From positions 1-45,781 of the forward strand of contig JAEOUE010000102.1 of the NCBI GenBank assembly GCA_016839515.1: a stretch of 45,781 nt of DNA. Reading direction: 5' to 3'. The notes under the pieces were generated by a model. The model was not told the DNA's origin. It saw only the letters and a program-made list of their open reading frames with translations, and made no database searches. The position numbers were made by a program, and so were the translations under genes. Shown here one piece after another: positions 23,958 to 31,412 of the stretch. Numbering within the stretch: position 1 is the first letter of the stretch; each line of letters starts with the position of its first letter. Origin of the DNA: Candidatus Hodarchaeum mangrovi. GTDB lineage: Archaea > Asgardarchaeota > Heimdallarchaeia > Hodarchaeales > Hodarchaeaceae.

Positions 23958-25061
23958 ATGAGCGATCTAACCCAAGGTGCTTCTCAACTTGATTCCATTT
24001 CAATAGATGACTCTAGAGCTCGTTTTCGTGCTTTTATAAAGCCCATTGTTATTGTACTTGTTCTTGCTATTATTCTCTCTTTGCTGACTCTTGATTATTA
24101 CAACATTCTTCAAGATACGTTTCCAGATTTTACTCCTCCTGATATTTCTCCAATACCTGAGAATCCCGAGGATCCAGGTGGTATTGCATGGGGAGCTTTT
24201 CTAAATATGTTATATTATGTCTTAATAGCCTTTATTGGAGGGATTATAGTTCTTTTTATTATTAAAAAAGGATTTATGAGGTTTTTGACCTACTTTTTTG
24301 CGTTATTAATGGGTTTTTCATGGTTTACTTTTGGACTATTCTTTGGTGGTATTATATCCACAAAAATATTAGATTTAATTTGGAGATTCTTGCCTAGTAT
24401 TATACAGCAAACGATTAACGATGTCTATAATCCAATTTTGTATCTTTTTGCTATTCTGATTGCGATTCTAGGTTTCCTTACTTTTGGTATACAATCTTTT
24501 GATAAAATTTGGTTAAGAAATACTATGATGATATTTTTTGGTGCAATGATCGGTTCCCTCTTTGCCCTGCATCTCCCCTTACTCACAGCATTCTTGATAC
24601 TCATTGGATTATCGTTTTATGATATCTATGCCGTTTTTCGTGGCCCATTAAAAGGGATTATAGATCATGGTCGAAAAACAGCTGGAGAAGTCGAAGATCT
24701 CTCCAGTTTAGGGGATGATCAAGATGTAGTTTATGAACCTGTTCCACTATTTCCCGCTTTACCGGTTTATTCTACTCCTTTAATTAATATAGGCCTAGGA
24801 GATTTCGCTTTTTTCAGTATGCTTATAAGTGTAGCCGTTGTGATAGGTATTTCCTTAGCTAGTCCTTTTCCTCTCGTTCTATCATTTATTGGATTACTTA
24901 TTGGTGTTTTGTACACTTTTAAACTTCTCCAAAAGGAACGAGCTTTACCTGGTCTCCCCTTACCTATATTTGGAGGAATTAGTTCTTTAATTCTAGGAGT
25001 GGTTTTAAGTTGGGCATTAGGTTTGACTGATTTAAGTACAATCGTTAGTTTATTTATATGA
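23958..25061 (+). CDS. Presenilin-like intramembrane aspartyl protease
   Basis: A 367-residue protein with about nine membrane segments. The two catalytic Asp are in SFYDIYAVF (Y221-D222) and NIGLGDFAFF (G-L-G-D, D282), the YD/GxGD signature of presenilin and signal peptide peptidase. The C-terminal PAL-type motif appears as ALPGLPLP (331-336). A soluble Asp/Glu-rich loop separates the catalytic helices. It would cleave membrane proteins within the bilayer; substrates are unknown. Archaeal presenilin homologues are established, so this is a recognised family. Confidence 0.92.
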   Translation: MSDLTQGASQLDSISIDDSRARFRAFIKPIVIVLVLAIILSLLTLDYYNILQDTFPDFTPPDISPIPENPEDPGGIAWGAFLNMLYYVLIAFIGGIIVLFIIKKGFMRFLTYFFALLMGFSWFTFGLFFGGIISTKILDLIWRFLPSIIQQTINDVYNPILYLFAILIAILGFLTFGIQSFDKIWLRNTMMIFFGAMIGSLFALHLPLLTAFLILIGLSFYDIYAVFRGPLKGIIDHGRKTAGEVEDLSSLGDDQDVVYEPVPLFPALPVYSTPLINIGLGDFAFFSMLISVAVVIGISLASPFPLVLSFIGLLIGVLYTFKLLQKERALPGLPLPIFGGISSLILGVVLSWALGLTDLSTIVSLFI

Positions 25062-25127
25062 TTATTAAAAAATTTGAAATTAACCTTCCAAGGTGGATAA
25101 ATTTACAAGAATAAAGATTTTTCTATT

Positions 25128-25415
25128 TTACATCGCGAAAATGGCTTCTCTTTCTAATTGAATAAGGTATTCATTAATTTTTGATTCAATGTCGATTCCT
25201 AATTGCCCTGCAAGAATGATTGCGTTTAGAAAGGTAGTGATTATCTCATCAGCTACTTTTTCATTATTTAATAAATTTGGATCTACCATTTTTCTGATTG
25301 AACGGACTAATTCAGGATTAAAGAATGGTGACTTCATATTGGGATTTGCAGTAAAGTGGGTAATTAATGTCTTGATTCGATCTTGTATTTCTGACACACT
25401 CATGTAGTATTGCAT
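25128..25415 (-). CDS. Small protein of unknown function
   Basis: A soluble, mainly helical protein of about 95 residues (MQYYMSVSEIQDRIKTLI onward). It has no Cys and no recognised motif. ATG at 25415 is preceded by GGTGG, a good ribosome-binding site; a GTG at 25427 is an alternative. It converges on the presenilin-like gene. Coding potential is supported by the start signal and by consistent codon use, but the function is unknown. Confidence 0.65.
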   Translation of the reverse strand: MQYYMSVSEIQDRIKTLITHFTANPNMKSPFFNPELVRSIRKMVDPNLLNNEKVADEIITTFLNAIILAGQLGIDIESKINEYLIQLEREAIFAM

Positions 25416-25427
25416 TAGTTTTTCCAC

Positions 25428-25983
25428 CGTTGTTATCTATATTCTTCATGTAATTACTTGTTTTTAATCCTTTATTAATATTTTCTGGAAAAGTTTTTGC
25501 CAGTATAATTACTTAATTTTTAATTGATTCTTGTTTAAATTAGTTTTTTGTCGTATTTTTTCAAATATACACTCGAAGTCTAGGTGTGGGGGGGAAATGG
25601 AATTATCTAAAACCCGACAATATTATTCATCTGATATTTTCATAAAAACAATGAGCTGCGTTTTCTAAATAATTATCAAAAACAACTGAAATAAACTATT
25701 ATTAGGTGCATAATTAAGTGAAATAATAAATTTTTAGTGAAGAGATTGATATTCATTCAAATAATATCTGCTAAAGCTAATGCTTATTTTATCTATGATA
25801 TTTTTTTGACCAAATTTTATAATTTATTTCTCTAATTCCATAAAGAATATCGAATTATGCTTCTGATGAAATAAATAATCCTTTCTTTATATGAAAAAGT
25901 TAATTTAAACTTATAAAATTTCCATAAATTAGTTATAAATAATTCTTTAAAAGAATAAATAGTCTTGAAAGAAAAACACTGTT
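25428..25983. other. Longest intergenic region, 556 bases
   Basis: Very AT-rich. It holds an odd G-run (GTGTGGGGGGGAA near 25585-25596) directly before an ATG that opens a 23-codon ORF; this may be a tiny gene or chance. Near the right end TTAAACTTATAAAATT (about 25907-25922) is a plausible TATA region for rpl40e. No tRNA or known structural RNA was recognised. Confidence 0.4.
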
Positions 25984-26160
25984 ATGGAAATCTACACAAT
26001 GCCTATTACTGATCCTGAGAAACGAGAAGTTGTGCGAAAAGCTCTTTTAGAGATGACTATTTGCCGTAAGTGCTATGCACGAAATCCACCGAATGCTACC
26101 AAATGCCGACGTTGCCGATCGACAAGACTTCGCCCAAAGCGTAGAGAACGAGCTGGTTAA
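25984..26160 (+). CDS. rpl40e: 50S ribosomal protein L40e
   Basis: A 58-residue (or 53 if started at ATG 25999) basic zinc-ribbon ribosomal protein. The segment MPITDPEKREVVRKALLE is followed by CRKCYARNPPNATKCRRC, the C-x2-C/C-x2-C ribbon, then RSTRLRPKRRERAG. This is the standard archaeal L40e layout; the second ATG (25999) matches the usual family start better. A hairpin with a T tract follows, a likely transcription end. Confidence 0.95.
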   Translation: MEIYTMPITDPEKREVVRKALLEMTICRKCYARNPPNATKCRRCRSTRLRPKRRERAG

Positions 26161-26198
26161 AACTCATATTTTATTCTACTATCTTGGTATTACCCAAA

Positions 26199-26219
26199 GA
26201 TAAGAATTTTTTTCTTATC
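26199..26219 (+). terminator. Hairpin with T-rich loop downstream of rpl40e
   Basis: GATAAGAA and TTCTTATC form perfect 8-base arms around five T residues, 38 bases after the rpl40e stop. The T stretch inside and at the 3' arm fits an archaeal oligo-T termination site. It could equally be an operator ahead of rtcA. Confidence 0.45.
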
Positions 26220-26280
26220 AAAATATTTCTTTACTAATCATTTTTATTTTTTAATAATCACTATTTCTTGTGGGTTTATC

Positions 26281-27315
26281 TTGCAAACTTTTGATGGTAG
26301 TAAAGGTGAAGGAGGCGGTGCAATATTACGCTTAGTTTCCGCTCTTGCACTAGTTACTCAAGAACCGATCAAAATAATTAACATTCGAAAAAATCGTCCT
26401 AATCCTGGCTTACAAACTCAGCATCTTATGGGTATTCAGGCAATAGCTTTACTTTGTGGTGGAGAATTAGAAGGGGATCGATTAGGATCCGAAACACTTT
26501 TTTTTCGTCCATCAAATAATTGGAAATCAGAATTAACAATCTCTATCTCTACTGCGGGGAGCATTGGATTGATCCTTCAATCGTTTCAGCTCGCTCTCAT
26601 TGCTTCTAAAAATTCCGTTACTAAATTACATTTTAAAGGAGGAGCAACGTTTGGTAAATGGGCTCCTACTCTCCCTTATATAAAATATGTTACTTGGGAG
26701 GTTTTTCGAAATTTAGGTCTATCCTATGAATTGGAAATTAATCGTCATGGATTTTTCCCACGTGGAGGAGCAGAGGTGATTGCTGCTCTCCAAGTTCCAT
26801 CTAAAATTTCTGGGGCCTCTCTAATTGATTTTGAGGATCCGAAAGAAATTTTTATTAAATCATATTCAACCAATCATCTCCGGAATGCGAGAGTTGGAGA
26901 ACGTCAAATTCAATCCATTAAAAAGTCTCTCAATAACTTGAATATTCCTCTAAATGAAACATTAAATTATATTGACGCATGGAACCCTGGATCTGGGGTG
27001 TTAATCTATTCCAATCTTACGAATGGTGTGATTGGAGCTGATTATATAGGTGAAAGACATGTTTCGTCTGAAAAAGTAGGACAAGAAGCTGGAAACCGTT
27101 TTCTTTTTACCTTCAATCGGAGATGCGTTGTAGATCCTTATTTAGCTGATCAAATTCTTCCTGTTATGGCGTTAGCAGATCAGAACAGTTCTTTTACCAC
27201 TCCAATAATTACAAACCATACTAAAACCAATATGGAATTATTAATGGAAATATTAGGAGTAACTATAATTGTTGAAGAAAAAAATCAACATTATAATGTC
27301 TCTATCGATGTCTAA
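26281..27315 (+). CDS. rtcA: RNA 3'-terminal phosphate cyclase
   Basis: RtcA converts an RNA 3'-phosphate to a 2',3'-cyclic phosphate using ATP through a covalent His-AMP intermediate. The start is TTG, giving (M)QTFDGSKGEGGGAILR, which aligns with the family's conserved DGSxGEGGGQILR. Later motifs include FPRGGAEV and DPYLADQILPVMALA. The nucleophilic His is H313 in TNHTKTN. Length (344 residues) is normal. With RNase P4 and many intron-bearing tRNAs nearby, an RNA-end processing role is apt, but no direct link to tRNA splicing is known. It overlaps the convergent cutA by 4 bases. Confidence 0.93.
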   Translation: MQTFDGSKGEGGGAILRLVSALALVTQEPIKIINIRKNRPNPGLQTQHLMGIQAIALLCGGELEGDRLGSETLFFRPSNNWKSELTISISTAGSIGLILQSFQLALIASKNSVTKLHFKGGATFGKWAPTLPYIKYVTWEVFRNLGLSYELEINRHGFFPRGGAEVIAALQVPSKISGASLIDFEDPKEIFIKSYSTNHLRNARVGERQIQSIKKSLNNLNIPLNETLNYIDAWNPGSGVLIYSNLTNGVIGADYIGERHVSSEKVGQEAGNRFLFTFNRRCVVDPYLADQILPVMALADQNSSFTTPIITNHTKTNMELLMEILGVTIIVEEKNQHYNVSIDV

Positions 27316-27641
27316 GGTGAAGTTTCCGCTATTAACCAACTCAAATAGGGCTCTGAACCTGATTTGATAGGATAAATTACAAATGCAGGAAGTTCATAAG
27401 GATGATGAATTTTCAGTAATTCATAAATTGGTTCAATCTTTGTCTCTTGCGTTTTTGCCCAGAAAATTACCTCTGAATCTTCTTCAATGGTTTCTTGCCA
27501 TCTATAAATTGAAAAAATATTGCCAATAAGATTAACACAAGCAACTAGTTTCTGTTCAACCAAAATTTTACCAAAATGTTTCGCACTTTCCATATTAGGA
27601 AAAGTAGAGTATATAGCTACAAAAACCGTCAACATTATCAT
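27312..27641 (-). CDS. cutA: CutA-like divalent cation tolerance protein
   Basis: A PII-like trimeric protein of about 109 residues. Conserved elements are VFVAIYSTFPNMESAK, LVEQKLVACVNLI, SIYRWQETIEEDSEV, and HPYELPAFVIYPI. The ATG at 27641 lies directly after the stop of the upstream RNase P4 gene; a second ATG at 27635 with GGATGA before it is an alternative. CutA is linked to metal tolerance in bacteria, but its true role in archaea is unclear. It is operonic with rnp4. Confidence 0.92.
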   Translation of the reverse strand: MIMLTVFVAIYSTFPNMESAKHFGKILVEQKLVACVNLIGNIFSIYRWQETIEEDSEVIFWAKTQETKIEPIYELLKIHHPYELPAFVIYPIKSGSEPYLSWLIAETSP

Positions 27642-27643
27642 CC

Positions 27644-27988
27644 TTATAATTTTTTTCCAAAACCAAATCTTTTTTCTTGATGACAAATCAAGCAGTAATA
27701 ATGGATTTGTTGTTTTTTGCTATTTATCCGAATTCTAACAGTATTTACATTAAATGGGGTAGAACATGAATGGCAAAATAACATATGATACTTTCGTGGT
27801 AGATGCATCCGACCTCTTTGTCCCATTTTACGTGCAGAGAGATATAGATCTTTTGCATATTCTGGATTCTTTATTCGATTTTCTAGGCTTCTTTCTAAAA
27901 GAAATGTTATTGCTTCGCCAAAAAATTGTCGGTTAATAGAACGTTCTGAGTTTTTTTTACGTTTTTTACGTTTTTTTGACGACGCCAC
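27644..27988 (-). CDS. rnp4: Ribonuclease P protein component 4 (Rpp21/Rpr2)
   Basis: A protein subunit of RNase P, which removes tRNA 5' leaders. The 114-residue protein starts with a very basic run (ASSKKRKKRKK), then a helical segment ending in ARKMGQRGRMHLPRKYH. Two CxxC pairs (LFCHSCSTPF and YYCLICHQEKRF) form the zinc ribbon typical of Rpp21. The start is GTG, immediately preceded by an in-frame TGA, so it cannot be further upstream; GAGGTAAG serves as ribosome-binding site. Confidence 0.9.
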   Translation of the reverse strand: MASSKKRKKRKKNSERSINRQFFGEAITFLLERSLENRIKNPEYAKDLYLSARKMGQRGRMHLPRKYHMLFCHSCSTPFNVNTVRIRINSKKQQIHYYCLICHQEKRFGFGKKL

Positions 27989-28184
27989 TCATTCTTACCT
28001 CGATTTATATCAATTGACCATTTTTTACGAAGTTTAATAAAGATTCGCTGTATATGACCGATTATCAGGTATAGCAACTGGAAATTATTCCAATGAAGCC
28101 CACCCAGAGTAGTGCAACAAGGTTTTTTAATTTTTTAATATTCTTCCCCTCCTGCCTACTCACATAAGATATAGAGGAAATTTT

Positions 28185-28317
28185 GCTCCGATGGTGTAGC
28201 TCGGCCCAAGAGATGTCGTGCTGTCTTTCTCGGCCAATCATTCCGGGCTTTCGCCCCGAAGACCCGGGTTCAAATGTCTTTTTCGGAGGAAACAGACTGA
28301 AATTCCCGGTCGGAGCA
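28185..28317 (+). tRNA. tRNA-Glu (TTC) with D-loop and T-loop introns
   Basis: The acceptor stem GCTCCGA/TCGGAGC has discriminator A. Intron 1 (28209-28237, 29 nt) is in the D-loop: central helix GGCC/GGCC (self-complementary), bulges CAA and AAT, inner GAGA/TCTC. Splicing yields GGCCCATCAT, identical to the D arm of tRNA-Glu(CTC). Intron 2 (28275-28303, 29 nt) is at 59/60: outer CCGGG/CCCGG, central TTCA/TGAA, bulges AAT and ATT, inner GTCT/AGAC. There is no intron at 37/38; the anticodon loop is CTTTCGC with anticodon TTC. Spliced length is 75 nt. Confidence 0.92.
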
Positions 28318-28717
28318 TTCTTTTCTTTAAAAACCTATTATTGTTTTTATCAAGAATATTTTAAAAAAATGAGTATATAATCTAAATTAGACCCATTTAT
28401 ACTGATTTTAGGCAATAAGTGCTTTAAACCAAGAGAAATAAGTATTTAATTTTTCAGAATGAAAATATTTTGTACAACTCCCCAAGTTGCTATTTCTCAT
28501 TTTTCAATTTTAAGTACTAAAGAATCTAAATTTTATATTCATTGGGTCTTTTTTATCACAATTTTCCTCAGAATCATTTCATCTCACACCATAAATCTAT
28601 TTAAAAATTTTAAGAAGAAGGGTTTCTTACAGTGTAGTTTTTTATTAAACTTCACTAGAGATTAAAATTTCATGAATTATTTCATTTATATCTGAATTCA
28701 AAGTAATGTGATTGAAA
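28318..28717. other. Intergenic region between tRNA-Glu and lsm, about 400 bases
   Basis: AT-rich. A 68-codon frame at 28459-28665 lacks a ribosome-binding site and has a composition unlike the neighbours, so it is not accepted as a gene. The right end should hold the promoter of the lsm-rpl37e operon. Nothing else was recognised. Confidence 0.35.
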
Positions 28718-28957
28718 ATGAGTAGACCTTTAGATGTGTTGACATCAGCCCTGAATAAAAAAGTTATTCTTAAAGTTCGTGGTCGACGTGAGGTCCGTGG
28801 AATCCTGCGGAGTTATGATCCTCACTTAAATCTCTATTTAGAAGAGGCTGAATTAATCCACCCTGCTGATGAGGAAGAAGGAACCGAATCAGTCACAGAA
28901 CAACTAGGAAGCATTATTCTTCGTGGTGATAATGTAATCCTTATTTCGCCCCCATAA
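28718..28957 (+). CDS. Sm-like archaeal protein (LSm)
   Basis: An RNA-binding Sm-fold protein that forms heptameric rings. The Sm1 motif is KKVILKVRGRREVRGILRSY followed by DPHLNLYLEEAE; Sm2 is GSIILRGDNVILISPP, with the diagnostic RGDNV. ATG at 28718 has GTGAT just upstream, complementary to the 16S 3' end, so it is preferred over TTG at 28712. It is followed by rpl37e, a pairing conserved in many archaea. Confidence 0.95.
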   Translation: MSRPLDVLTSALNKKVILKVRGRREVRGILRSYDPHLNLYLEEAELIHPADEEEGTESVTEQLGSIILRGDNVILISPP

Positions 28958-29004
28958 AGCGAGATCCTCTTTCACTAAAACATAAATAAAGTTGGTTGAT
29001 AAAA

Positions 29005-29193
29005 ATGGTTAAAGGAACTGCTTCACGAGGTAAACATACCTCCCAACGAACTCATATGCCATGTAGACGGTGTGGTAATAGATCATATCATAAGAGGAAG
29101 CGAAAGTGTTCATATTGTGGATTTCCTAGTCCAAAAATACGCCGATTTGCCTGGCAACAGAAAACATTCAATAATCGACGTCGTAATAATTAA
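29005..29193 (+). CDS. rpl37e: 50S ribosomal protein L37e
   Basis: A 62-residue basic zinc-ribbon ribosomal protein. MVKGTASRGKHTSQRTHMPC is followed by the first CxxC (CRRCGN), then CSYCGFPSPKIRRFAW, the classic L37e pattern. The start is ATG at 29005; an upstream TTG at 28996 is in frame but GGTTGAT placement favours the ATG. It forms an operon with lsm; tRNA-Phe follows on the same strand. Confidence 0.96.
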   Translation: MVKGTASRGKHTSQRTHMPCRRCGNRSYHKRKRKCSYCGFPSPKIRRFAWQQKTFNNRRRNN

Positions 29194-29279
29194 TTGGATA
29201 TATTACTCAAAAGTGAATTCTTGGGTAAAAATATTTAACCCTTTGATTGGGATTCTCGTAATGTTCATTATATATTGAA

Positions 29280-29403
29280 GCCGCGGTAGCTTAGCCCGGG
29301 AGAGCCCTTTTGGTACCCGTAAGCGCTGGACTGAAGATCCAGTTGCCGTGCGTTCAAATAACATAATCAAAATAGTTTATGTTTGAAAGTCGCACCCGCG
29401 GCA
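29280..29403 (+). tRNA. tRNA-Phe (GAA) with D-loop and T-loop introns
   Basis: The acceptor stem GCCGCGG/CCGCGGC has discriminator A. Intron 1 (29303-29321, only 19 nt) is in the D-loop: central helix CGGG/CCCG, bulges AGA and TAA. Intron 2 (29359-29389, 31 nt) is at 59/60: outer GTGCG/CGCAC, central TTCA/TGAA, bulges AAT and AGT, inner AACATAA/TTATGTT. The anticodon arm CTGGA-CTGAAGA-TCCAG is uninterrupted and gives anticodon GAA. The spliced tRNA is 74 nt with T arm GTGCG-TTCAAAT-CGCAC. Confidence 0.93.
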
Positions 29404-29561
29404 CTATCTTTATTTGCTTTTTGGATTACTTTCCGTGATTTTTTTGCTATTTATCAGTTGTCAAAATATAAAATTTTAGATTTCCATGAAAATCTTTAAA
29501 TCTTAACTAGATAAGAAATTAATAATTTCTTACAAAAATTAATGGAGATAGTGAGAAGAAT

Positions 29562-30248
29562 ATGAAACCAGTTATTACAATCTCCTTGGGCGGATCTATT
29601 ATTAATCCTGGCGAAATTGATACTGAATTTTTGAATAACTTTTCTGTAATGCTCAAGAAATTTATTCCTAGATTTAAATTTATGATTGTATGTGGTGGCG
29701 GAAAGATTGCTCGTCAATATATTCAAGGGTTACCTGCTGGATTAACAGAGGGAGAGAAAGATTATATGGGCATTGCAGCAACTTGGTTAAATGCCCAGCT
29801 TCTTACATATTATTTTAAAGGTCTTTGCTCACCTATTTTACCTACTACAGTTAAAGAAATGAGTAAACTCTTGCAACAATATGATATAGGAATATCTGGA
29901 GGTTTTTTACCAGCTATCAAGACAGATGAAGATGCTGCAATATTAGCTGACCTCTATGGATCCCCGATTTTAATTAATGTCACAAACGTAGAGGGAATTT
30001 ATGATAAAGATCCATACAAACATTCTGATGCAAAAAAGTATGATCATTTAACCTATCAAGAGTTTTATAAAGTCATATCTCCCCTTTCATTAGAAGCAGG
30101 TTCCAATGCTCCATTTACACTCATCGCTGCCAAAATTTGTGAAAGAACCAACATTAGAATCGTTATTTGCTCTAAAAAAGTTTTTAAAATCGAGCAAGCG
30201 ATTGATGGAAAGAATATAGGAACTATAATTCAGAATCCATTGTTCTGA
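29562..30248 (+). CDS. pyrH: UMP kinase, archaeal type
   Basis: Phosphorylates UMP to UDP. The N-terminal GGS loop (TISLGGSIINPGE), VCGGGKIARQYI, GISGGFLPAIKTDEDAAI and VTNVEGIYDKDP are conserved across the amino-acid kinase superfamily and match archaeal UMP kinases. Length (228 residues) is normal. The ATG is preceded by GGAGATAGTGAG. A ureohydrolase-like gene follows after 21 bases in the same orientation. Confidence 0.93.
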   Translation: MKPVITISLGGSIINPGEIDTEFLNNFSVMLKKFIPRFKFMIVCGGGKIARQYIQGLPAGLTEGEKDYMGIAATWLNAQLLTYYFKGLCSPILPTTVKEMSKLLQQYDIGISGGFLPAIKTDEDAAILADLYGSPILINVTNVEGIYDKDPYKHSDAKKYDHLTYQEFYKVISPLSLEAGSNAPFTLIAAKICERTNIRIVICSKKVFKIEQAIDGKNIGTIIQNPLF

Positions 30249-30269
30249 AAAATAAGATCAAGAGAAAAG

Positions 30270-31271
30270 ATGCCTTCACAGAATTATTACCCTACATGTA
30301 TTCCCCCTCATACTTATGGATATAGTCGCTTTTGGATAGAAGAATTTTGGGCTTTTACAAAGTTTCTGCAATTAAAACACAATTTTCCAAAATTTTCGTT
30401 TGATGGATTAATTGATGAATCATTTATCTCTGAAATGAGATCTCATTTTTTAGGCTATCCATACAATCAATTACAAGGAATAAATACCTTTTTAGGTTTA
30501 AATGACAGCTTCTATATATATAACAGGAAATTCATAAACCTTGCTACTTCACATGCTCCTTCTCGTTACATTGCAGAATCAAATTTGATTAAATATAAGA
30601 AAAATTTTGCTGTCATCTCATTTGATGCTCACTTTGATTTTGAGAATCGTACTATAATCAATAATGTGTGGATCACAGAGAAACTAGCATCTAGTGTTAT
30701 ATTGATAGGTGGTTGGGCCGAAACAAACTCTGATCTTATCCATGTTTCTAATATATTTCCATTTATTTTTCAAAATCCTGATGAACTGTTAACAACTCCA
30801 AAATTTATATCATGGATCCGAGGTAAACAAATATATGTAACTATTGATTTAGATTTCTTTCCACTCTCACAGCATGATTATTTAGGATATTCCAATTATT
30901 GGCATCGAGAATATCTAATTGGTCATGCAAATACTTTCGAACAGCGGTTATCGAAAGTCCTTATGGATGCAAGTAGACTTAATCAAAGTAAAGATAAGCC
31001 TAACCAATATTTAGTGGGTAAAATACTAAATTTTTTCCCTGATTTGAAAAAATTTCAAGAAAATAAATTAAGAAGTTTAGAAAAACAAAGTTTAGATTTG
31101 CTATATCTTTTCAAAACACTAAAAAGGATTATCAAAGAGAGTTCAGCTAATTTGATTTGTATTGATTTGGTTGAATATTGTCCAATATGTGATTGGAACC
31201 AATTGTCCCTTAAAGAACTGATAATGTTATATCCCCACTTAATTTCAATTTTTAAAGACAGAGGGAAATAA
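30270..31271 (+). CDS. Ureohydrolase (arginase/HDAC-fold)-like protein
   Basis: A 333-residue protein that retains two metal motifs of the arginase/agmatinase superfamily: D109-A-H111-F-D113 in ISFDAHFDFE, and D183-L-D185 in YVTIDLDFF. The family's first His loop (GGDHS in arginases) is not recognisable, and the C-terminal 120 residues are atypical, including PICDWNQLSLKEL. It is likely an atypical hydrolase of a C-N bond in a guanidino, amidino or acyl-amine compound. Substrate cannot be named. It may be co-transcribed with the UMP kinase gene. Confidence 0.65.
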   Translation: MPSQNYYPTCIPPHTYGYSRFWIEEFWAFTKFLQLKHNFPKFSFDGLIDESFISEMRSHFLGYPYNQLQGINTFLGLNDSFYIYNRKFINLATSHAPSRYIAESNLIKYKKNFAVISFDAHFDFENRTIINNVWITEKLASSVILIGGWAETNSDLIHVSNIFPFIFQNPDELLTTPKFISWIRGKQIYVTIDLDFFPLSQHDYLGYSNYWHREYLIGHANTFEQRLSKVLMDASRLNQSKDKPNQYLVGKILNFFPDLKKFQENKLRSLEKQSLDLLYLFKTLKRIIKESSANLICIDLVEYCPICDWNQLSLKELIMLYPHLISIFKDRGK

Positions 31272-31412
31272 ATCAAAAAGATATAGAAAATTAGTTTATA
31301 ATATCTCCATTTGGAATATTCATCGAATTAGTGCATTAAGATTGAAAAATTCACCCATTCTTGATACAATGAAAAGAATTGAAAGTATAAATTTGAAAAT
31401 AGAGGAATCAAA

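Noticed and set aside
28459..28665. 68-codon ORF between tRNA-Glu and lsm
   Set aside because: No ribosome-binding site, biased toward Phe/Ile/Ser as expected of AT-rich noncoding DNA, and no recognisable motif.
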